From NCBI RefSeq assembly GCF_036289405.1, contig NZ_JAYFFI010000008.1, positions 19,044 to 83,043 on the forward strand: a DNA stretch of 64,000 nucleotides, given 5' to 3'. Of the stretch, positions 27,102 to 35,581 are shown in pieces. Source of the DNA: Pseudoramibacter faecis (GTDB lineage: Bacteria > Bacillota > Clostridia > Eubacteriales > Eubacteriaceae). The translations under genes and the position numbers were made by a program. The notes beneath the pieces are model-generated. The model saw only the letters and a list, made by a program, of their open reading frames with translations, searched no databases and was not told where the DNA came from. Position 1 is the stretch's first letter. Every line of letters begins with the position of its first letter.

Positions 27102-28424
27102 ATGAAACCAATTGTTGCTGTTGTCGGCAAACCAAATGTCGGCAAATCGACACTTTTTAATAAATTGGTGGGTGAACGGATCGCCATTGTGGAAGATACG
27201 CCCGGCGTGACGCGAGACCGCATCATTGCAGATGCCGAGTGGCAGAACCATCGGTTCACACTGATCGACACCGGGGGGATAGAACTTAAGAACGACAACA
27301 CCATCATGCATCAAATGCGCGTGCAGGCGGAGATCGCCATTGAAACAGCCGATTTGATTTTATTGTTGTGTGACGGGAGAGAGGGAATGACCACGGCTGA
27401 CGAAGATGTCGCCGCTATGCTTCAAAAGCAGAATAAAAAAGTAATTGTGGTTGTGAATAAACTCGATTCGGTCAAGTTGGAAGAAGGACTTTACGAATTC
27501 TATAATCTCGGCTTGGGGGATCCGCTGCCCATCTCTGCCGAGCAGGGCCTCGGTCTGGGTGATCTGCTGGATGTGATCGTGAACAATACGGCGACTTTGT
27601 ATCAAATGGCGGACGACGAAGACGGCAGTCTGCACATTGCCGTGGTGGGCAAACCCAACGCTGGCAAATCCACCTTGGTCAATCAGCTTATCGGTGAAAA
27701 TCGAATGATCGTTTCGGATATCCCGGGCACGACCCGAGATGCCATCGACAGCAAGATTGAGCGCGGCGGTGTGGCGTACACCTTTATCGATACGGCCGGG
27801 CTTCGGCGCAAAAGTAAAATTGCCGACGAAGTGGAACGTTATAGCATCATTCGCGCCGTTGCCGCAGTGGATCGGGCCGATGTAGTACTGATGATGGTAG
27901 ACGCGCAGACCGGCGTTACCGAGCAGGATAGTAAAATTGCCGGCATTGCCCACAACCGCTTCACTCCAACGATTATCGTGGTCAATAAATGGGATCTGAT
28001 CGAAAAGAATACCAAAACCATGCAGGAAATGACCAAGGATATTCGCAATTCACTGGCCTTTATGCCTTATGCGCCGATGCTGTTTATCTCGGCAAAAACC
28101 GGGAAGCGCGCTGAAAAAATATACGATAAGATCCAATACGTGGTGGCGCAAAGCCGCAAACGCGTTCCCACGGCAAAACTCAACGAGGCGTTGATTGACT
28201 TTGTCAGTTTGAAAGAGCCGCCATCTAAAAACGGACGCCGGCTGAAATTGTTTTACGGATCGCAGGTAGGTATTGCGCCGCCGACCTTTGTGGTTTTTGT
28301 TAATGACGATACCTTGATGCATTTTTCCTATAAGCGTTATCTTGAGAATAAAATCAATGAGACCTTTGATTTTGACGGAACGCCTTTTCGTCTGTTGATT
28401 CGCAATCGGGAAAAAGAAGATTAA
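27102..28424 (+). CDS. der: Ribosome-assembly GTPase Der (EngA)
   Basis: A tandem-GTPase factor needed for 50S subunit maturation, 440 residues. The first G domain begins with GKPNVGKSTLFN (about residues 8-19) and has DTPGVTRD and NKLD. The second begins with GKPNAGKSTLVN (about 183-194) and has DIPGTTRD and NKWD. The C-terminal KH-like domain ends around residue 436. An AGGGAG site precedes the ATG. A strong terminator follows, so the DUF512-der pair forms one unit. Confidence 0.97.
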   Translation: MKPIVAVVGKPNVGKSTLFNKLVGERIAIVEDTPGVTRDRIIADAEWQNHRFTLIDTGGIELKNDNTIMHQMRVQAEIAIETADLILLLCDGREGMTTADEDVAAMLQKQNKKVIVVVNKLDSVKLEEGLYEFYNLGLGDPLPISAEQGLGLGDLLDVIVNNTATLYQMADDEDGSLHIAVVGKPNAGKSTLVNQLIGENRMIVSDIPGTTRDAIDSKIERGGVAYTFIDTAGLRRKSKIADEVERYSIIRAVAAVDRADVVLMMVDAQTGVTEQDSKIAGIAHNRFTPTIIVVNKWDLIEKNTKTMQEMTKDIRNSLAFMPYAPMLFISAKTGKRAEKIYDKIQYVVAQSRKRVPTAKLNEALIDFVSLKEPPSKNGRRLKLFYGSQVGIAPPTFVVFVNDDTLMHFSYKRYLENKINETFDFDGTPFRLLIRNREKED

Positions 28425-28451
28425 AGCGAAGAAACAAGAGAGCCATAAAAT

Positions 28452-28487
28452 AAGCCCCGGGTGACCATAAACTCACCTGGGGCTTTT
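28452..28487. terminator. Bidirectional terminator between der and the Gx transporter gene
   Basis: A 13-base-pair stem, AAGCCCCGGGTGA with TCACCTGGGGCTT, has an 8-base loop. The stop codon of the minus-strand gene (TGA, 28475 to 28473) lies inside the right arm, so the hairpin includes its last codon. Confidence 0.85.
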
Positions 28488-29039
28488 GCTATGTGATTTT
28501 TGTGGGAGGCTCCGATTTAAATAGGGCAGCAGTCGACGGGCAATGATCCCGGTAAGCAGGCCGATGGGAATGGCGATCAGCAGAAGAAACGGCAGATAAA
28601 GAAGCATCAGCCGCAGATTTTGGACGATAATGGTGGCGATGCAAAGCTGTCCGATATTGTGAGTCATGGCGCCGATAATGGAAATGCCTATAAACGAAAA
28701 GGGAGCAGCCTGCCCTTGGATCTGTCGCTGATGGTTGATATGAGTCAGCGCGCCCATGACGCTGCAGCTGATAACACCTCCGGCCAGCGCATAAAGAATG
28801 GAAGAAAGAGAGCCGAACATAAAACCGGTCAGGAGAACGCGAACGATGGAGATCCCCAGTGCAATCGGCGTGTTGAAAAGGGAAAGACCGATCATGGTGA
28901 CGATGTTGGGGAGACCAATTTTGACGCCGGGAATCGGGATAAAACAAGGAAGCAGCGATTCCAGATAACCCAAGATCGCAGCGGTCGCGGTCAGCAGAGC
29001 AATTAAAACGAGGCGGTGAGTGCGGGATATGGAAGGCAT
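28473..29039 (-). CDS. Gx transporter family membrane protein (heptaprenyl diphosphate synthase component I-like)
   Basis: A 188-residue membrane protein with about five hydrophobic helices and the family stretch PIPGVKIGLPNIVTM. It belongs to the Hpre_diP_synt_I / Gx family. The family resembles the S components of ECF transporters and was once annotated as a subunit of heptaprenyl diphosphate synthase; its real substrate is unknown. AAAGGAGG on the minus strand is 8 bases before ATG 29039, so the longer frame to 29093 is rejected. The start overlaps the stop of the NusG-domain-II gene (TGATG). This pair recurs in anaerobic Firmicutes, often near RnfC or ApbE-type genes, which are not seen here. 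Confidence 0.85.
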   Translation of the reverse strand: MPSISRTHRLVLIALLTATAAILGYLESLLPCFIPIPGVKIGLPNIVTMIGLSLFNTPIALGISIVRVLLTGFMFGSLSSILYALAGGVISCSVMGALTHINHQRQIQGQAAPFSFIGISIIGAMTHNIGQLCIATIIVQNLRLMLLYLPFLLLIAIPIGLLTGIIARRLLPYLNRSLPQKSHSKSPR

Positions 29040-29392
29040 CAAAGAGTTCCTCCTTTCGTGGTAATGGTTAAAATCAAACGATGAGGCAGGCACGCAATGG
29101 TTTCGCCGTTTTCAGAGATAGGATGGCTGTGAACACAGATTTGATTTTTGCAGTCTGCCTTGCTCACATAAGCGCGACCGTTTTTGATGACGACTGTATT
29201 TTGGCCGGCTTTGGTTTTAAAGGTGTGTCGGTAGTCCTGATTCATAGGGAGAACAGCAACGGTCTTGTGTTGCGCGGTCACCTTTAAAACCAGTTGTCGA
29301 TTGTCGATCTGTCGATAAATAAAGTAACCGGCAAGGATCAGCAGTGCAAGGATAATCAAACCGCCGATGATTTTAAGTTCTGTCTTTGTCAT
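29039..29392 (-). CDS. NusG domain II-containing membrane-anchored protein
   Basis: A 117-residue protein with one N-terminal membrane helix (about 8-27) and an extracytoplasmic NusG domain II (Pfam PF07009 type). The domain shows the conserved Cys pair region CKNQICVHSHP and the CLPHRLILTI end. Its function is not established. Conservation next to the Gx transporter suggests that both act together, possibly with cofactor or quinone-related processes. The start is the ATG at 29392 behind GAAAGG; a frame reaching 29515 would run through the tRNA promoter and tRNA gene and is discarded. Confidence 0.8.
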   Translation of the reverse strand: MTKTELKIIGGLIILALLILAGYFIYRQIDNRQLVLKVTAQHKTVAVLPMNQDYRHTFKTKAGQNTVVIKNGRAYVSKADCKNQICVHSHPISENGETIACLPHRLILTITTKGGTL

Positions 29393-29425
29393 GAGGATGC
29401 CTTTCAAAAAATAAATAATGCAAAA

Positions 29426-29431
29426 ATTATA
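29426..29431 (-). promoter_or_regulatory. Putative -10 of the NusG-II/Gx operon
   Basis: TATAAT on the minus strand with only an A/T-rich -35 region. It abuts the -35 box of the divergent tRNA promoter, so RNA polymerase could not occupy both at once. Confidence 0.4.
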
Positions 29432-29432
29432 C

Positions 29433-29461
29433 TTGACAATGAATAAAAAAAAGCTTAATAT
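29433..29461 (+). promoter_or_regulatory. Sigma-A promoter for tRNA-Leu
   Basis: A consensus TTGACA at 29433-29438 and TAATAT at 29456-29461, 17 bases apart, lie 28 bases before the mature tRNA end. Confidence 0.85.
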
Positions 29462-29489
29462 AAATAAGTGCTCAGCAGACAAGGTGTTT

Positions 29490-29575
29490 GCGAGAGTGTT
29501 GGAATAGGCAGACAAGCACGTTTCAGAGGCGTGTGTACTTCGTACGTACGGGTTCGACTCCCGTCTCTCGCACCA
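29490..29575 (+). tRNA. tRNA-Leu (anticodon CAG)
   Basis: An 86-base class II tRNA. The acceptor stem is GCGAGAG with CTCTCGC, followed by A and an encoded CCA. The anticodon arm is CACGT/GCGTG with the loop TTCAGAG, giving anticodon CAG for CUG codons. A long variable arm and the T arm ACGGG-TTCGACT-CCCGT are present. It is monocistronic with its own promoter and terminator. Confidence 0.95.
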
Positions 29576-29587
29576 TATTAAAAAACA

Positions 29588-29612
29588 AGCAGACGTTGCG
29601 TCTGTTTTTTTT
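29588..29612 (+). terminator. Terminator of tRNA-Leu
   Basis: CAGACG-TTG-CGTCTG is followed by eight T residues. The end of the T run overlaps the stop codon of the minus-strand S24-domain gene. Confidence 0.8.
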
Positions 29613-29994
29613 ATGCCCGGATCACAGAAGTCGGGAAACCGAGGACAGTTACTTCTGCTTTGGGATAACTCAGGCTTTGCGGATCGAGCTCATTGCGGTC
29701 AATGAGTTTGATCCTGCGGCTGGTCACTTCAATTTTTTTCAGACACACAGACGCATCGGGCAATTGAACCAGCGCATCGCCAGTTAAGTTTTCGGATAAA
29801 TCATCTGTCAGCTTGATGATGACCAGATCTCCTTTGGTATAACGATCATACATCGAGTTGTCCATTACGGAAACATAAATATAAGCTTGTCCGCGCTTTT
29901 GCGTTTGGGGAATTTCATCCCAGGTAGTTTCCGCCCGATCTACAAGATAGGGTGCCGACGGAGCAAACGCTGCGACATTTCGGTTCCATTTCAT
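29611..29994 (-). CDS. Stand-alone S24 (LexA/CI C-terminal) peptidase-like domain protein
   Basis: A 127-residue protein that is almost only an S24 domain. The nucleophile motif is VMDNSMYDRYTKGD with S47, and the base region is ASVCLKKIEV with K86/K87, so the catalytic dyad appears intact. There is no helix-turn-helix: the N-terminal about 35 residues are a short Pro/Ala-rich stretch. The strong GGAGG at 30001-30006 and an extended -10 leave almost no room for a longer N-terminus, and no frame upstream encodes an HTH. It could be a free protease or dimerisation partner for HTH-bearing relatives such as the gene at 5344-6015, but that is inference. Confidence 0.75.
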   Translation of the reverse strand: MKWNRNVAAFAPSAPYLVDRAETTWDEIPQTQKRGQAYIYVSVMDNSMYDRYTKGDLVIIKLTDDLSENLTGDALVQLPDASVCLKKIEVTSRRIKLIDRNELDPQSLSYPKAEVTVLGFPTSVIRA

Positions 29995-30013
29995 AAAAAT
30001 ACCTCCGATGGGG

Positions 30014-30021
30014 ATTATAAC
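30014..30021 (-). promoter_or_regulatory. Extended -10 promoter for the S24-domain gene
   Basis: Minus strand TGT-TATAAT (30014-30019 for the hexamer), giving a leader of only about 15 bases that holds the ribosome binding site. No -35 consensus and no LexA-type box are seen. Confidence 0.45.
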
Positions 30022-30083
30022 ACGAAGCGAAGGAAAGAAAAATAATTAATTAAGAATCGATGATTATACTAACAACCGGCCTA

Positions 30084-30113
30084 TTGTGAAGCGATTCGCT
30101 TTATGGTTATAAT
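30084..30113 (+). promoter_or_regulatory. Promoter for the malic enzyme operon
   Basis: TTGTGA at 30084-30089 and TATAAT at 30108-30113 with an 18-base spacer. The leader is about 85 bases, without a recognised regulatory RNA. Confidence 0.65.
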
Positions 30114-30205
30114 TGTAGAAATCAAATTGTGAATGAAAACACAGCAAAGATATTAAGTAAAAAGCACTGAAAATTCGCGAGCAGAGAATATCGATAGGAG
30201 GAAAA

Positions 30206-31375
30206 ATGGATTACAACAAGGCCGCGTTGGCGGCACATCAAAAACATCAGGGGAAGGTGGCGATTGCTTCAAAACTGCCGGTGACCAATCAAGAGGAACT
30301 GAGCATTGCCTATACGCCGGGGGTGGCAGAGCCTTGTCGCAAAATTGCGGAAAACCGGGACGCGGTTTATGCCTATACGGCAAAGGGCAACTTGGTGGCG
30401 GTGCTTTCCGACGGGTCGGCCGTGCTGGGCCTCGGCAATATCGGCGGGTATGCAGCGATGCCGGTGATGGAGGGCAAAGCGGTTCTTTTTAAAGCATTTG
30501 GCGATGTCGATGCGTTTCCGATCTGCGTGTCGACCCAGGACGCGGACGTCATTGTGCAGACGGGGATCAACATTGCGCCGACTTTCGGTGGGATTAACCT
30601 GGAGGATATCGCGGCGCCGAAGTGTTTTGAAGTGGAGGAAAGGCTGCAAGCAGCACTGGATATTCCGGTATTTCATGACGATCAGCACGGAACGGCCATC
30701 GTGGTGGCGTCCGGTTTGATCAACGCGATGAAAGTGGTCGGCAAGGAATTGGCCGATATCACCGTGGCGATTAACGGCGCGGGATCGGCAGGAACGGCCA
30801 TTGCCAAAATGCTGATGACTCTCGGCGTCGGGGACATCATCATGTCGGATATCAATGGGATATTGACGCGGGATAAAGAAGGCTTCAATCCCTATATGCA
30901 GTGGCTGGCAGCACACACCAACCGAACACGGCGCCGCGGCCATTTGGCGGATGCCATGGCCGGTGCGGATGTGTTGATCGGCGTTTCGGCGCCAAATATT
31001 GTCAGCGAAGCCATGGTCGCTTCGATGGCTGAAAATGCTGTGATTTTTGCCATGGCCAATCCGATTCCGGAGATCATGCCGGACGCGGCCAAGCGCGCCG
31101 GGGCGCGCATCGTTGGCACCGGGCGTTCGGATTTCCCCAATCAAATCAATAATGTGCTGGCTTTTCCGGGGATTTTCCGGGGGGCGCTCGACGTTCGAGC
31201 CAAGCGCATCACCGAGGCCATGAAAACGGCTGCGGCTTATGCTATTGCCGGCATCATCACCGAGGATGAACGGGATGAAGATCACATTATTCCCAGTCCT
31301 TTTGATAAACGGGTGACTGAACGGGTAGCCGAAGCGGTGGGCAAAGCCTGGGCGGAAGCAAACGAGGCGAAATGA
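30206..31375 (+). CDS. NAD(P)-dependent malic enzyme
   Basis: Oxidatively decarboxylates malate to pyruvate and CO2. It is 389 residues, the short bacterial form without the phosphotransacetylase fusion. The malic N domain includes IAYTPGVAEPC, VLGLGNIGGYAAMPVMEGK and the metal site VFHDDQHGTA. The NAD-binding domain has GAGSAGTAIA and the DINGIL acidic region, which favours NAD+. FGDVDAFPICV and the C-terminal FPNQINNVLAFPG are also typical. TAGGAGG precedes the ATG. topA starts 20 bases downstream. The link between a malic enzyme and topA/hslVU is not a conserved functional one that I know of. Confidence 0.93.
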   Translation: MDYNKAALAAHQKHQGKVAIASKLPVTNQEELSIAYTPGVAEPCRKIAENRDAVYAYTAKGNLVAVLSDGSAVLGLGNIGGYAAMPVMEGKAVLFKAFGDVDAFPICVSTQDADVIVQTGINIAPTFGGINLEDIAAPKCFEVEERLQAALDIPVFHDDQHGTAIVVASGLINAMKVVGKELADITVAINGAGSAGTAIAKMLMTLGVGDIIMSDINGILTRDKEGFNPYMQWLAAHTNRTRRRGHLADAMAGADVLIGVSAPNIVSEAMVASMAENAVIFAMANPIPEIMPDAAKRAGARIVGTGRSDFPNQINNVLAFPGIFRGALDVRAKRITEAMKTAAAYAIAGIITEDERDEDHIIPSPFDKRVTERVAEAVGKAWAEANEAK

Positions 31376-31394
31376 ACGCAGGAGAAGATCAGCG

Positions 31395-33449
31395 ATGAGA
31401 ACATTAGTCATTGTCGAATCACCGGCAAAGGCCAAAACCATCAAAAAATATTTGCCGAAAGGTTATGAAGTCGAAGCAACCATGGGCCATGTGATCGATT
31501 TGCCCAAGAGCCGGCTCGGCATTCATGTAGAGAATCACTTTGAGCCGGACTATATCACCATCCGCGGCAAGGGAAAACTGCTGACAAAGCTTAAACAGCA
31601 GGCGAAAAAAAGCGATACGGTTTTACTCGCGACAGACCCGGACCGGGAAGGCGAAGCCATTTCCTGGCACGTGGCCAATGCGTTGGGCATGGATCCCGGC
31701 AGTGAATGCCGCATCGAGTTTCACGAAATCACCAAGCGCGCTATCAATGAAGCTATTGACCATGTGCGTTCAGTGGATATGGATTTGGTGCAGGCCCAGC
31801 AGGCCAGGCGGGTGCTGGACCGCCTGGTGGGGTATTCTGTCAGTCCCTTTTTGTGGAAGAAAGTCAAACGCGGGCTTTCTGGCGGGCGTGTGCAGTCGGT
31901 GGTAACGCGAATCATTGTCGACCGCGAAAAGGAAATCGAAGCGTTTGTCCCGGAAGAATATTGGAATTTAAATTTGGATCTACGCAAGCAAGGCGGTCCG
32001 ATGCTTTTTCTGGCGACGTTCTATTCGGAAAACGGCAAACGCCTGAAGATTGAAAATGCCGAAGAAGCCGATCGGTTGGAACAAATTGTTAAAAACTGTC
32101 CGGCCATGCAGGTGGTCAAGGTCGAAAAGAAGAAGTCAAGCCAGAAGCCGCCGCTGCCGTTTACGACGAGCACGCTGCAGCAGACAGCCTACCGTGCACT
32201 GGGATTCACCAGTCAGCGGACGATGCGCGTGGCACAGGCGCTTTATGAAAGCGGCCGGGTCACCTATATCCGAACGGACTCGACCCGGCTGGCGCCGGAA
32301 GCGATCGAACAGGCCAAGGATTTTATTGTAAAAACTTTTGGCGAGACCTTTCTGGGCAAGCAACGGACGGCCAAGCGCAGCAATAAAAATGTGCAGGATG
32401 CCCATGAAGCGATCCGTCCGGCATCCGTGTTGGACACACCGGATTCGATTTGTGACGCGCTGGATGCCGATCAATATAAGCTTTATAATTTGATATGGAA
32501 ACAAATGGTGGCCAGCCAGATGGCGGCGGCAACCTACAATGTGATCAAGGCGGATGTTGCCTGCGATACTTTGATTTTTAAAGTGAAGGGGGATACGCTG
32601 CTCTTCCCGGGATTTACAAAAGTGTTGGGCTCTGCGGTAAAAAAGAGCAATCCACTGCCGGAACTGGTCAAAGGGGATGCGGTAGATTTGGTCAAAATTC
32701 ACAAAGAACAGAAATTTACCAATCCGCCGCCGCGATACAACGAGGCGTCGCTGATCAAATTGCTTGAAGATATGGGGATCGGAAGACCGAGTACCTATGC
32801 GCCGACGATTGCGACGATTAAAAGCCGCAACTATGTAGAGGTGGAAGACAAACGCTTCCGGCCGACGGAACTTGGCGTCACGGTCACGGAGATGATGGAA
32901 GTTTTCTTTCCCGATATTGTCGATCCGCAATTTACGGCGAAAATGGAAAGCGGCCTGGATCACGTGGCCAGCGGAACGCAAAACTGGGTAAAACTCATGG
33001 ATGAATTTTATGGCCCCTTTAAGAAGGAGCTGGATCATGCCCAGGAAACAGCCGAAAAAGTTGAAATCAAAGACGAAGAAACAGATATCGTCTGTGAAAA
33101 GTGCGGCCGGCACATGGTGATCAAAAATGGACGTTACGGTAAATTTTTAGCCTGTCCGGGTTACCCGGAGTGCAAGAATACGAAACCTTATTTTGAAAAG
33201 ACGCCGGGTATCTGCCCGAAGTGCGGCGGCGATCTTGTCAAGCGAATGTCAAAGCGAGGACGGACCTTTTATGGCTGCGTGAACTATCCCAACTGTGATT
33301 TCACCTCCTGGGATAAACCGGTGGCGGATCGCTGCCCGACTTGTGGCCACACGATGTTCCAAAAGGGATTTGGCAAACGCAAGCGCCTTTACTGCGCACA
33401 GTGTGAACCGCAGCCGAAAAAACGAAATACCAAACAGAAGCAATCATAA
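31395..33449 (+). CDS. topA: DNA topoisomerase I
   Basis: A type IA enzyme that relaxes negative supercoils, 684 residues. The TOPRIM domain (about 1-115) has VIVESPAKAKTI and the acidic triad in TDPDREGEA. The catalytic tyrosine is Y291 in RVTYIRTDS. Three C-terminal four-cysteine zinc ribbons follow from about residue 570 (CEKCGR...CPGYPEC, CPKCGG...CVNYPNC, CPTCGH...CAQC). In Bacillus the downstream order is trmFO, xerC, hslV; here hslV follows directly after 10 bases. Confidence 0.96.
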   Translation: MRTLVIVESPAKAKTIKKYLPKGYEVEATMGHVIDLPKSRLGIHVENHFEPDYITIRGKGKLLTKLKQQAKKSDTVLLATDPDREGEAISWHVANALGMDPGSECRIEFHEITKRAINEAIDHVRSVDMDLVQAQQARRVLDRLVGYSVSPFLWKKVKRGLSGGRVQSVVTRIIVDREKEIEAFVPEEYWNLNLDLRKQGGPMLFLATFYSENGKRLKIENAEEADRLEQIVKNCPAMQVVKVEKKKSSQKPPLPFTTSTLQQTAYRALGFTSQRTMRVAQALYESGRVTYIRTDSTRLAPEAIEQAKDFIVKTFGETFLGKQRTAKRSNKNVQDAHEAIRPASVLDTPDSICDALDADQYKLYNLIWKQMVASQMAAATYNVIKADVACDTLIFKVKGDTLLFPGFTKVLGSAVKKSNPLPELVKGDAVDLVKIHKEQKFTNPPPRYNEASLIKLLEDMGIGRPSTYAPTIATIKSRNYVEVEDKRFRPTELGVTVTEMMEVFFPDIVDPQFTAKMESGLDHVASGTQNWVKLMDEFYGPFKKELDHAQETAEKVEIKDEETDIVCEKCGRHMVIKNGRYGKFLACPGYPECKNTKPYFEKTPGICPKCGGDLVKRMSKRGRTFYGCVNYPNCDFTSWDKPVADRCPTCGHTMFQKGFGKRKRLYCAQCEPQPKKRNTKQKQS

Positions 33450-33459
33450 AGGAGGATCT

Positions 33460-34002
33460 ATGTTAAAAGCAACGACGATTGTCGGTATTCGCCATAATGG
33501 CGAGGTGGCCATTGCCGGCGACGGGCAGGTGACCATGGGCGAAGCGGTCATCATGAAGGCGACGGCCAAAAAGGTACGCACCCTTTATAATGGAAAGGTA
33601 CTGGCGGGTTTTGCCGGATCGGTGGCCGATGCGTTTACGCTCTGCGAATTGTTTGAACACAAGCTCGAAACCTATAACGGGAATTTAAAACGCGCGGCTG
33701 TAGAACTGGCCAAAGACTGGCGCCAGGATAAAATCATGCGCAAGCTGGAAGCTTTGCTCATCGTGATGGACGCAGATACCCTGCTTGTTATCTCCGGAAC
33801 GGGCGAAGTGATTGAACCGGATGACGAAATCGCGGCTATCGGTTCCGGCGGCAATTATGCGCTGGCGGCGGCTCGGGCATTGAAAGCGCATTCGGATCTT
33901 TCGGCAAAGGAGATTGCCCACGAAGCGCTGAAGATCGCGTCGCAGATCTGTGTTTACACCAACGACAATATTCGTGTGTTAACCCTGGAGGATGAAGCAT
34001 GA
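33460..34002 (+). CDS. hslV: ATP-dependent protease subunit HslV (ClpQ)
   Basis: The proteolytic dodecamer of the HslUV complex, 180 residues. The start is the ATG at 33460 behind AAAGGAGG; a frame from 33295 lies within topA and is rejected. The protein begins MLKATTIVGIRH. The catalytic Thr of HslV therefore lies at position 5, and a four-residue propeptide would have to be removed, unlike the M-TT start of the E. coli enzyme. GDGQVTMG and the GSGGNYALAAARAL metal and structure motifs are present. The TGA stop overlaps the hslU start (ATGA). Confidence 0.94.
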   Translation: MLKATTIVGIRHNGEVAIAGDGQVTMGEAVIMKATAKKVRTLYNGKVLAGFAGSVADAFTLCELFEHKLETYNGNLKRAAVELAKDWRQDKIMRKLEALLIVMDADTLLVISGTGEVIEPDDEIAAIGSGGNYALAAARALKAHSDLSAKEIAHEALKIASQICVYTNDNIRVLTLEDEA

Positions 34003-35432
34003 AACGGGAAATGTCAGAACTGACGCCGAGAATGATTGTTGACGAACTCAATCGCTATATCATCGGCCAGGAAAAGGCGAAGAAAGCGGTAGCGGTTTCG
34101 CTGCGCAATCGCTACCGCCGATCACTTCTGCCAGATGCAATTCGGGAGGAAATCACACCAAAGAACATCATTATGATGGGGCCGACGGGCGTTGGAAAGA
34201 CGGAAATCGCCCGGCGCATCGCTAAACTTGTGTCGGCGCCTTTTATTAAAGTCGAAGCGACCAAGTTTACCGAGGTGGGCTATGTTGGGCGCGATGTGGA
34301 ATCGATGATCCGCGATTTGGTGACGACATCGATTCGCATGGTCAAGCAGGAAAGGATGGACGATGTCAAGACACAGGCGGAAGAAAAAGCCAATCGGATT
34401 ATTTTGGACGCATTGGTGCCGAGACGCAAAAAAGCGCAGAAGCAGGAAAAGCTGATCAACCCCTTTGACTTGCTGAGTCAAAACAAATCGCCGGCGACTG
34501 CCGAAGAGGCACAGCCTGAGCTTTCGCCAGAAGAAAAGCATCAAATCGAAACAAAACGCTCGGCGATCGCCGAGGAGCTGGCCGACGGCAAATTGGAAGA
34601 CGAAATGATTGACGTGATGCTCGATGATGATGGCGCCAAATCCATCGGCATCATGGCCGGTATGAGTGAAGATATGAGCATTGAAATCGGCAATATTTTT
34701 GAGGGGCTGACCGGCGGCAGTAAAAAGAAGAAAAAACGCACAATGAAAGTTTCTGAAGCGCGGAAGGTCATTACCAATCAGGAAGCGCAGAAGATGATTG
34801 ATATGGATGAAGTCCAGGAGATCGGGGTGCGCGAGGCGGAACAAAATGGCATTATTTTTATCGATGAAATTGACAAGATCATCGACAGCGGGAGCCGTCG
34901 CGGCGGTCCGGACGTGTCGCGCGAAGGTGTCCAGCGGGATATTCTGCCCATCGTTGAGGGGAGCACGGTCAATACCAAATACGGGCCGGTCAAAACAGAT
35001 TTTATTTTGTTCATCGGTGCCGGGGCTTTTAACGTCGCGAACATCGAGGACATGATTCCCGAGCTGCAAGGACGATTTCCCGTCTCGGTGCAGCTTGAAA
35101 GCCTGACAGAGGAAAATTTCGTGGAAATTCTCACGAAGCCGGAAAATGCGATCGTGAAACAATATGCGTATTTGCTTCAGACGGAGGGCATTGAATTGCG
35201 ATTTGAAGAAGAAGCGCTCAAAGCGATCGCATCGATTGCTTACGCAAAGAATGAAGAAGACGAAAATATCGGTGCGAGACGACTACACACTGTTTTTGAA
35301 GAATTGCTCGAAGAGATTTCATTTTATGCTAGCGATTATGACGAAGACGCATTTGTTATCGACAAAAATTACGTTGATTCGGTCTTTAAAACCCAGGGAA
35401 AGGGGCGTTCATACGATCAGTTTTTGATTTGA
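33999..35432 (+). CDS. hslU: ATP-dependent protease ATPase subunit HslU (ClpY)
   Basis: An AAA+ unfoldase that feeds substrates to HslV, 477 residues. Walker A is GPTGVGKTEIARR (around 60-72) and the pore loop lies in EVGYVGRDVESMIRDL. A substrate-gating I domain of about 120 residues spans roughly 110-270, then comes Walker B IIFIDEIDKI. The C-terminal tail SYDQFLI inserts into HslV. Start and stop are coupled to hslV by a 4-base overlap. codY, which usually follows hslU in Firmicutes, is absent; rpsB comes next. Confidence 0.96.
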   Translation: MKREMSELTPRMIVDELNRYIIGQEKAKKAVAVSLRNRYRRSLLPDAIREEITPKNIIMMGPTGVGKTEIARRIAKLVSAPFIKVEATKFTEVGYVGRDVESMIRDLVTTSIRMVKQERMDDVKTQAEEKANRIILDALVPRRKKAQKQEKLINPFDLLSQNKSPATAEEAQPELSPEEKHQIETKRSAIAEELADGKLEDEMIDVMLDDDGAKSIGIMAGMSEDMSIEIGNIFEGLTGGSKKKKKRTMKVSEARKVITNQEAQKMIDMDEVQEIGVREAEQNGIIFIDEIDKIIDSGSRRGGPDVSREGVQRDILPIVEGSTVNTKYGPVKTDFILFIGAGAFNVANIEDMIPELQGRFPVSVQLESLTEENFVEILTKPENAIVKQYAYLLQTEGIELRFEEEALKAIASIAYAKNEEDENIGARRLHTVFEELLEEISFYASDYDEDAFVIDKNYVDSVFKTQGKGRSYDQFLI

Positions 35433-35453
35433 TGACGAAAGACGAGAAAAAAT

Positions 35454-35482
35454 TTGCATCCGCCCGGAGATTATGCTATATT
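35454..35482 (+). promoter_or_regulatory. Sigma-A promoter for rpsB-tsf
   Basis: TTGCAT at 35454-35459 and TATATT at 35477-35482 with a 17-base spacer and TGC before the -10 region. Confidence 0.8.
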
Positions 35483-35581
35483 ATAAAAGTTATTATACAC
35501 ATTTTCGGAGAACGGCCTGGTGCCCGGGATCGGGTCTCGGCGTTTGCAGAGGAAAATGGAAGAAAAACCAGGAGGTAAAAA
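35483..35581 (+). promoter_or_regulatory. Structured rpsB leader, possible S2 autoregulatory element
   Basis: About 90 GC-rich bases between promoter and ATG can form nested pairing: GAGA with TCTC enclosing CCCG-GGAT-CGGG, around 35508-35540. It is followed by an AGGAGG site. Ribosomal S2 operons are known to be autoregulated in several bacteria. This leader matches no motif that I can name, so regulation is inference. Confidence 0.3.

Noticed and set aside
29488..29787. 99-codon open frame over the tRNA-Leu gene
   Set aside because: It reads through the tRNA, its terminator and the antisense of the S24-domain gene. It is not a protein gene.
30269..31444. 391-codon open frame on the minus strand
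   Set aside because: Opposite the malic enzyme and rich in Arg and His, as expected from antisense reading of a GC-ending codon gene.
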